The notes beneath the pieces were generated by a model. It had not been told where the DNA came from. It searched no databases and saw only the letters and a program-made list of their open reading frames with translations. Shown piece by piece: positions 1 through 5,127 of a stretch of 5,127 nucleotides of DNA (position 1 is its first letter; every line of letters starts with the position of its first letter). The translations under genes and the position numbers were made by a program. The DNA comes from Trueperaceae bacterium (lineage in GTDB: Bacteria > Deinococcota > Deinococci > Deinococcales > Trueperaceae), in assembly GCA_007121175.1 (NCBI GenBank), contig SKMG01000291.1, positions 1-5,127 on the forward strand, written 5' to 3'.

Positions 1-632
1 ACGGCGCCGACGGCGCTCGTCACTTCGGCCGGCAGCCGGCCGCCGTTGGTGTCGCACAGCACCACGCACGAGGCGCCCGCGTCGACGGCCGCGGCCACGG
101 TTGCCAGAGCGTAGGCCGGGTCGTCGGCGTAGCCGTCGAAGAAGTGCTCGGCGTCGTAGATCACCTCGCGGCCCTGCGCCAGTAAGTAGCGGACCGACGA
201 GGCGATCATCTCGAGGTTCTCCTCGAGGCTGGCGCCGAGCGCGTCGGTGACGTGCAGCCGCCACGACTTGCCGAACACCGTCACCACCGGCGTGCGGGCG
301 GCCAGCAGGGCCGCGAGGTTGGCGTCGTCCTCGACGGCCACGCCCTTGCGGCGAGTGCTGCCGAAGGCCGCGAGCCGGGCAGTCTCGAGCTCGACGCCCT
401 GCATCGCCGCGAAGAACTCGGCGTCGCGCGGATTGGAGCCTGGCCAGCCGCCCTCGATCAGGTCGACCCGGAAGGCATCGAGCCGGCGCGCGACCGCGAC
501 CTTGTCGTCGCTGGTGAAGCTCACCCCCAACCCCTGCGTGCCGTCGCGCAAGGTGGTGTCGTAGACCTCGATGCGCCGGCCCTCGAGGGTCCGGCCGCGC
601 AGGCCGAAAGGCCCCGCCTCCGGGGCGCTCAC
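1..632 (-). CDS. cimA: (R)-citramalate synthase, 3' end cut by the window edge
   Basis: Seen: 210 codons are present, starting with GTG at 632, and the frame is still open at base 1. Near residues 25-33 is [10 protein letters not shown], the first signature of the LeuA/homocitrate synthase-like aldolase fold; R29 and D30 are the expected catalytic and metal-binding residues. [12 protein letters not shown] (59-70), AFGSTRR (89-95), [13 protein letters not shown] (120-132), DAEHFFDGY (160-168) and CDTNGG (193-198) follow the CimA family rather than LeuA, which has EAGFP at the equivalent place. Known: the enzyme condenses pyruvate and acetyl-CoA to (R)-citramalate in the cytoplasm, opening the threonine-independent route to 2-ketobutyrate and isoleucine. 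The HxH metal site and the C-terminal regulatory domain lie beyond the window, so feedback control cannot be judged. The start overlaps the leuA stop by 4 bases. No other ATG, GTG or TTG occurs between it and the DTTLRD motif, so a roughly 20-residue leader before the barrel seems genuine. Confidence in the family is high; substrate is inferred from family membership. Confidence 0.93.
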   Translation of the reverse strand, partial: MSAPEAGPFGLRGRTLEGRRIEVYDTTLRDGTQGLGVSFTSDDKVAVARRLDAFRVDLIEGGWPGSNPRDAEFFAAMQGVELETARLAAFGSTRRKGVAVEDDANLAALLAARTPVVTVFGKSWRLHVTDALGASLEENLEMIASSVRYLLAQGREVIYDAEHFFDGYADDPAYALATVAAAVDAGASCVVLCDTNGGRLPAEVTSAVGA

Positions 633-2170
633 GGGGTCGTCACCGCCGGGGCCGCGAGCCTCGCGACGCCCGCGGCGAGCTTGTTCAGCACGTCGACGTA
701 GGCCCGCGCGGAGGCTTCCACCACGTCGGTCGACAGCCCGCGGCCATGCACCGCGCGCCCCTCGCTCGAGACCCGCACGGTCACCTCGCCGAGGGCGTCC
801 TTGCCGCTGCCGACCGAGCGGAGCTCGTACCCCTCGAGCGCGATCGGCACCTGGGTGATGCGCTCGAGCGCGCGGTAGACGGCGTCGACCGGCCCGTCGC
901 CGGTGGCGGCCTCCTCGTAGGAGCCGGTATCGGTCGAGAGCCGCACCGTCGCCACCGGGGTCATGCCGGTGCCGGACTGGAACTGGACCGCTTCGAGCAC
1001 GTAGGTCTGCGGCACGCGCGCGGTCTCGACCTCGACGAGCGCCCGGATGTCGTCGCTGGTGACGCTGCTCTTGCGGTCGGCCAGGTCCTTGAAGGCCTTG
1101 AACAGCGCGTTGACCGTGTCGTCGGCGAGTTCACCGTAGCCGAGCTCCTCGAGCGTACGGCGGAAGGCGCGGCGACCCGAGTGCTTGCCCATCACCAGCA
1201 CGCCGGCGCTACGGCCGACGGTCTCGGCGGACATGATCTCGTAGGTCTCGAGCGCCTTGATCACGCCGTCTTGATGGATGCCCGACTCGTGCGCGAAGGC
1301 GTTGTCGCCGACCACCGCTTTGTTCGGCGGCACCGCCGTGCCGGTCATCATGCTGACCATGCGCGACGAACGGTAGAGCTCACGGGTGGCGATCTGGGTC
1401 CAGTGGCCCCAGACGTCCTTGCGAGTCTCGAGCGCCATCACCACCTCCTCGAGCGCGGCGTTGCCGGCGCGTTCGCCCAGACCGTTGAGGGTGCACTCGA
1501 CCTGGGTCGCGCCGGCGCCGACGGCGGCGAGCGAGTTCGCGACCGCCAGGCCGAGGTCGTCGTGGCAGTGGGTGCTGAAGTGCACCGCCGCCGCGCCCGG
1601 GACGCGCTCGCGGAGCGCGCGGATCAGCGCGGCGTACTCCTCGGGCATCCCGTAGCCCACGGTGTCGGGCACGTTGACGGTGGTGGCGCCGGCGGCGATC
1701 GCCTCACCGTAGAGGCGGATCAGGAACTCGAGCTCGCTACGGGTGCAGTCCTGGGCCGAGAACTCGACGTCGTCGGTGTACTCGCGCGCGAGCCGCACGC
1801 TCTCGACCGACGCCGAGACGACCTCGTCCTCGGTCTTGCGCAGCATGTGCTCGAGGTGGATCTTCGAACCGGAGGTGAAGACGTGGATGCGCGCGCGCTC
1901 GGCGCGCTCGAGCGCCTGCGCGGCGCGCTCGATGTCGGCCCGGGCGGTGCGGGCCAGCGCACAGATGGTCGGCCCGCGGACCTCCCGCGCGATGCGGTCG
2001 ACCGCCTCGAAGTCACCCTGGCTGGTGATCGGGAAGCCGGCCTCGATGATGTCGACGTTGAGGCGCGCGAGCTGCTTGGCGATCTCGATCTTCTGGGCGG
2101 TGTTCAGCGCGACGCCGGGCGTCTGCTCGCCGTCGCGGAGGGTGGTGTCGAAGATGCGGATGTGCGCCAT
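629..2170 (-). CDS. leuA: 2-isopropylmalate synthase
   Basis: Catalyses acetyl-CoA + 2-ketoisovalerate to 2-isopropylmalate, the committed step of leucine synthesis, in the cytoplasm. Seen, over 513 residues from the start chosen here: the TIM-barrel signature [10 protein letters not shown] at 7-16 (catalytic R12, metal ligand D13); VEFSAQD (135-141); PDTVGY (168-173); [10 protein letters not shown] (200-209), whose H201 and H203 are metal ligands; and [15 protein letters not shown] (228-242) with ligand N237. HESGIHQDG (294-302) marks the linker subdomain. From about 390 to 505 is the LeuA allosteric domain, with GDGPVDAVY (424-432) and GKDALGEV (456-463), so leucine feedback inhibition is expected. 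The sequence follows E. coli LeuA (523 residues) almost end to end. Start: an ATG also exists at 2182, giving four more residues, but a GGAGGA ribosome site lies inside those codons and serves the ATG at 2170. The gene sits 62 bases after ilvC, and its TGA is shared with the cimA GTG start. It is intact, with no missing catalytic residue. Confidence 0.97.
   Translation of the reverse strand: MAHIRIFDTTLRDGEQTPGVALNTAQKIEIAKQLARLNVDIIEAGFPITSQGDFEAVDRIAREVRGPTICALARTARADIERAAQALERAERARIHVFTSGSKIHLEHMLRKTEDEVVSASVESVRLAREYTDDVEFSAQDCTRSELEFLIRLYGEAIAAGATTVNVPDTVGYGMPEEYAALIRALRERVPGAAAVHFSTHCHDDLGLAVANSLAAVGAGATQVECTLNGLGERAGNAALEEVVMALETRKDVWGHWTQIATRELYRSSRMVSMMTGTAVPPNKAVVGDNAFAHESGIHQDGVIKALETYEIMSAETVGRSAGVLVMGKHSGRRAFRRTLEELGYGELADDTVNALFKAFKDLADRKSSVTSDDIRALVEVETARVPQTYVLEAVQFQSGTGMTPVATVRLSTDTGSYEEAATGDGPVDAVYRALERITQVPIALEGYELRSVGSGKDALGEVTVRVSSEGRAVHGRGLSTDVVEASARAYVDVLNKLAAGVARLAAPAVTTP
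640..647 (-). promoter_or_regulatory. Imperfect ribosome binding site of cimA, inside the end of leuA
   Basis: GGCGGTGA on the minus strand differs at one base from the full GGAGGTGA complement of the 16S rRNA end. It sits 7 bases before the GTG at 632. It is weaker than the ilvN site, so cimA translation may depend more on ribosomes arriving from leuA; that dependence is inferred. Confidence 0.55.
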
Positions 2171-2232
2171 GGGGTCCTCCATGGTGCCGCCCGTGAATCG
2201 GGTCGGCGCGTCCTAGGGGGGCGGGTCGGGGC
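2171..2232. other. ilvC-leuA intergenic spacer
   Basis: At 62 bases this is the longest non-coding stretch in the window. It holds half of the hairpin at the ilvC stop, a run of six Gs on the plus strand starting at 2216 (Cs in the message), the palindrome CCTAGG at 2212-2217 and the leuA ribosome site. I find no convincing -35/-10 pair and no T-tract on the coding strand. Confidence 0.7.
2175..2180 (-). promoter_or_regulatory. Ribosome binding site of leuA (decides the start)
   Basis: GGAGGA on the minus strand ends 4 bases before the ATG at 2170. It overlaps codons 2 and 3 of the alternative reading that would start at the ATG at 2182. That upstream ATG has only a weak GGGCGG-like match before it. 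The site therefore supports a leuA protein starting [10 protein letters not shown], as E. coli LeuA does a few residues before its FDTTLRD. Confidence 0.8.
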
Positions 2233-3234
<1,002 letters not shown>

Positions 3235-3243
3235 GTCAGGCGT

Positions 3244-3249
3244 CTCCTC
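3244..3249 (-). promoter_or_regulatory. Ribosome binding site of ilvC
   Basis: GAGGAG on the minus strand lies 9 bases before the ilvC ATG at 3234, in the 25-base gap after ilvN. Spacing and match are ordinary. I see no promoter-like or terminator-like element in that gap, so ilvC is probably read from the ilvBN transcript. Confidence 0.75.
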
Positions 3250-3259
3250 GGATCGAGCC

Positions 3260-3817
3260 TCAAGCGGCGCGGTGATTGGCGTCGTTGGCGGCGGCGCGCT
3301 GGCCCGCGGTTCGCGGCAGCGCCACCCGCCCGGTGCGGATCAGCTCGAGGATGCCGAAGGGGCGCATCTGCTCGATGTAGGCGTCGGTCTTGGCCTCGTC
3401 GCCGGTGACCTCGAAGATCAGCGCGTGGCGGTCGACGTCGATGATGCGCGCCCGGAAGTCCTGCGCGATCTGGCGCAGCTCGACGCGGTCTTCCGGCGTG
3501 CGCACGGCCACCTTGATCAGCATCAGCTCGCGGTCGACGTAAGGGCCCTCGGAGTGGTCGATCACCTTGATCACGTCGATGAGCTTCTGCAGTTGCTTCT
3601 GCAGCTGCTCGACGGTGGCGTCCTCACCGAAGACCACGAAGGTCGTGCGGCTGGTGCCGGGCGTCTCGGACTGGGCGACGGAGAGCGACTCGATGTTGAA
3701 GCCGCGACGCGCGAACAGCGCGGCGATGCGCACCAAGACGCCGGGGCGGTCGCGCACGGTGACGGACAAGACGCGGCGGCGCGCGACGCCGACGGCGACG
3801 GCCGGTGTGGCGCTCAC
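3260..3817 (-). CDS. ilvN: Acetohydroxyacid synthase (acetolactate synthase), regulatory small subunit
   Basis: Binds the IlvB catalytic subunit, activates it and confers end-product (normally valine) inhibition. Seen: 185 codons starting with GTG, not ATG. Residues 14-90 form an ACT domain ([16 protein letters not shown]...) in which G26 and N41 (GFNIESLSV) match G14 and N29 of E. coli IlvH, positions linked to valine sensitivity; feedback control is therefore inferred to be retained. Residues about 92-168 form the small-subunit C-terminal domain ([44 protein letters not shown]). Compared with E. coli IlvH (163 residues) there are about 12 extra residues in front and a short Ala-rich tail. 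The name could equally be ilvH, as the two symbols are used interchangeably for this subunit. The start overlaps the ilvB stop by 4 bases and has the best ribosome site in the window, placed inside the last ilvB codons. This arrangement favours coupled translation of two subunits of one complex. Confidence 0.96.
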   Translation of the reverse strand: MSATPAVAVGVARRRVLSVTVRDRPGVLVRIAALFARRGFNIESLSVAQSETPGTSRTTFVVFGEDATVEQLQKQLQKLIDVIKVIDHSEGPYVDRELMLIKVAVRTPEDRVELRQIAQDFRARIIDVDRHALIFEVTGDEAKTDAYIEQMRPFGILELIRTGRVALPRTAGQRAAANDANHRAA

Positions 3818-5127
3818 GACGCCACCTCCTCGGTGGCGCGGACCCCGCGCTCGCGCTGGTCGGTCTCGCGCTCATCGGGCTCCTGGTCGCCGATGATCAT
3901 CTCGTCGACGCCAGCGCCGGCGGGGATCATCGGGAACACCTTCTCGGACTCGTAGACCACGAAGTTGAGCAGCACCGGCCGCTTCGCGGCGATCGCCTCG
4001 GGGATGAGCCGTGCCGCGGTCTCGCGATCGAAGACGTTGTGCCCCTCGATGCCGTAGGCCTCGGCCAGCTTGGCGAAGTCGGGGTTCGAGTCGGCCAGGT
4101 ACACCTCGGAGTAGCGCTGGGCGTGGAACATCTCCTGCCACTGGCGCACCATGCCGAGCATGCCGTTGTTGGTGATGGCGATGACGATCGGGAGCTGGTG
4201 CTTGTAGATCGTCGCCAGCTCCTGGATGTTCATCTGGATCGAGCCGTCGCCCGCGACGCACACGACCGTCTCGCCGGGACGCGCGAAGGCCGCGCCGATC
4301 GCGGCGGGCAGCCCGAAGCCCATGGTGCCGAGCCCGCCCGAGGAGATCCAGGTGCGTGGCCGTGAGGTGGGGAACAGCCGAGCGGCGAACATCTGGTGCT
4401 GGCCGACCTCCGTGGTGACCACGCAGTCGCCGCCAGTAGCCCGCTCGAGCATCTGGATCACCTCTTGCGAGACGAGCGGCTTGTCGGTCTTGAAGCGCTC
4501 GGGGTAGCGCGCCTTCCACTCGCGCAGCTGCTGCCACCAGGCGTCCACCTCGAGCGGCCCGAGCTGATCGGTGAGGCGTGGCAGCACGTCGCGCAGGTCG
4601 CCGACCACCGGGATGTGGGCCTTGACCAGCTTCGAGATCTCGGCTGGATCGACGTCGATGTGCACCACCGTGGCGTTGGGAGCGAAGCGCGAGAGCTTGC
4701 CGGTGACGCGGTCGTCGAAGCGCAGGCCGGCGCCGACGATCAGGTCGCAGTGGGTGATGGCGCGGTTGGCGGTGACCGTGCCGTGCATCCCCGGCATACC
4801 GAGCGCCTGATCGCCGCCGGCCGGGTAGGCACCGATGCCCATCAGCGTGGTGATCACCGGGATGCCCGTCACCTCGGCGAAGCGCATGACGCTCTCCGGC
4901 GCGGCCTGGCCGCCGCCGCCGACCATCAGCACGGGGCGCTCCGCCTCGCGGATCGCTTGCGCGGCGCGCCTGATCTGGCGGGCGTTGCCGACCACCGTGG
5001 GCCGGTAGCCGGGCAGGTCGACCTCGACCTCGAAGCTGCCGGTGAACTCAGCCTGCTGGACGTCCTTCGGGATGTCGACCAGCACCGGGCCGGGCCGTCC
5101 AGTGGATGCGATGTGGAAGGCCTCGGC
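3814..5127 (-). CDS. ilvB: Acetohydroxyacid synthase (acetolactate synthase), catalytic large subunit, 5' end cut by the window edge
   Basis: A ThDP-, FAD- and Mg2+-dependent enzyme that joins two pyruvates to 2-acetolactate, or pyruvate with 2-ketobutyrate to 2-aceto-2-hydroxybutyrate. Seen: 437 in-frame codons plus the stop; the frame is open to base 5127, and its first residues, EAFHIASTGRPGPVLVDIPKDV, belong to the family. About 140-160 N-terminal residues, with most of the pyrimidine-binding domain and the catalytic Glu, lie outside. In partial numbering, the central FAD-binding domain spans about 45-185 and includes RFDDRVTGK (136-144). The ThDP pyrophosphate-binding domain spans about 235-390. 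Within it, GDG at 293-295 and the paired Asn at 320-321 make the classic GDG...NN metal/ThDP motif, preceded by SSGGLGTMGFGLPAAIGA and followed by GMVRQWQEMF with W330. The protein ends in a charged tail of about 25 residues beyond the usual EMI terminus. It heads the visible part of the operon and overlaps ilvN. A valine codon (GTG) at 5085 could be mistaken for a start, but the homology runs upstream of it. Confidence 0.96.
   Translation of the reverse strand, partial: AEAFHIASTGRPGPVLVDIPKDVQQAEFTGSFEVEVDLPGYRPTVVGNARQIRRAAQAIREAERPVLMVGGGGQAAPESVMRFAEVTGIPVITTLMGIGAYPAGGDQALGMPGMHGTVTANRAITHCDLIVGAGLRFDDRVTGKLSRFAPNATVVHIDVDPAEISKLVKAHIPVVGDLRDVLPRLTDQLGPLEVDAWWQQLREWKARYPERFKTDKPLVSQEVIQMLERATGGDCVVTTEVGQHQMFAARLFPTSRPRTWISSGGLGTMGFGLPAAIGAAFARPGETVVCVAGDGSIQMNIQELATIYKHQLPIVIAITNNGMLGMVRQWQEMFHAQRYSEVYLADSNPDFAKLAEAYGIEGHNVFDRETAARLIPEAIAAKRPVLLNFVVYESEKVFPMIPAGAGVDEMIIGDQEPDERETDQRERGVRATEEVAS
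3824..3830 (-). promoter_or_regulatory. Ribosome binding site of ilvN, inside the end of ilvB
   Basis: On the minus strand the sequence reads AGGAGGT, followed by G; GGAGGTG is a full match to the anti-Shine-Dalgarno end of 16S rRNA. It lies 6 bases before the GTG at 3817 and is itself formed by the last ilvB codons (GAG GAG GTG). It fixes the GTG as the ilvN start and suggests re-initiation by ribosomes leaving ilvB. Confidence 0.85.

Noticed and set aside
629..632. A leuA-cimA fusion protein or a frameshifted single gene
   Set aside because: Both proteins are complete at the junction: LeuA ends after its full regulatory domain, and CimA starts with its own leader and DTTLRD motif in another frame.
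2171..2232. A possible internal promoter for leuA-cimA in the spacer
   Set aside because: No -35/-10-like pair with suitable spacing is visible; the stretch is very GC-rich. A promoter for an unusual sigma factor cannot be excluded but is not supported.
3805..4365. Open frame on the plus strand opposite ilvB (and another at 3224-3955 opposite ilvN and the end of ilvB)
   Set aside because: Both are antisense shadows with the same composition bias and no recognisable domain.
5083..5085. GTG codon as the start of ilvB
   Set aside because: The frame stays open to the window edge, and the 14 residues upstream (AEAFHIASTGRPGP) are typical large-subunit sequence, so the gene begins outside the window.

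Overview
The window is a GC-rich stretch (clearly above 65% G+C by eye), read entirely on the minus strand. It holds five branched-chain amino acid biosynthesis genes with almost no non-coding DNA. In transcription order, from right to left, they are ilvB (5' end beyond the window), ilvN, ilvC, leuA and cimA (3' end beyond the window). All five products are recognisable from conserved motifs. I see no RNA genes, mobile elements, CRISPR arrays or long repeats. The longest stretch without a gene is 62 bases.

Layout: positions 5127-3814 encode the catalytic subunit of acetohydroxyacid synthase, and 3817-3260 its ACT-domain regulatory subunit. The two genes overlap by 4 bases (GTGA). After 25 bases comes ilvC, a class I ketol-acid reductoisomerase (3234-2233). 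A 62-base gap follows, with a small GC hairpin over the ilvC stop. Then come leuA, 2-isopropylmalate synthase (2170-629), and, through a second GTGA overlap, cimA, (R)-citramalate synthase (632-1). The spacing argues for one polycistronic message whose promoter lies to the right of the window.

How the genes work together: IlvBN joins pyruvate with pyruvate (towards valine and leucine) or with 2-ketobutyrate (towards isoleucine), and IlvC reduces and isomerises the products. LeuA commits 2-ketoisovalerate to leucine. CimA condenses pyruvate with acetyl-CoA to start a threonine-independent route to 2-ketobutyrate. That route borrows the LeuCD and LeuB enzymes, which are not in this window, and it feeds back into IlvBN. 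The operon therefore pairs both acetyl-CoA-condensing entry enzymes with the steps common to all three amino acids.

Organism: the high G+C, the E. coli-like long LeuA, the class I IlvC and a CimA of the Geobacter/Leptospira-like family would suit a deltaproteobacterial-type lineage (Myxococcota, Desulfobacterota or relatives) or another GC-rich soil or subsurface phylum. The window has no marker that settles this. I found no sign of an undescribed system. The points worth a second look are the leuA-cimA coupling, an almost invariant CTCGAG coding of Leu-Glu pairs, the charged tail on IlvB, the hairpin at the ilvC stop, and start-codon corrections.
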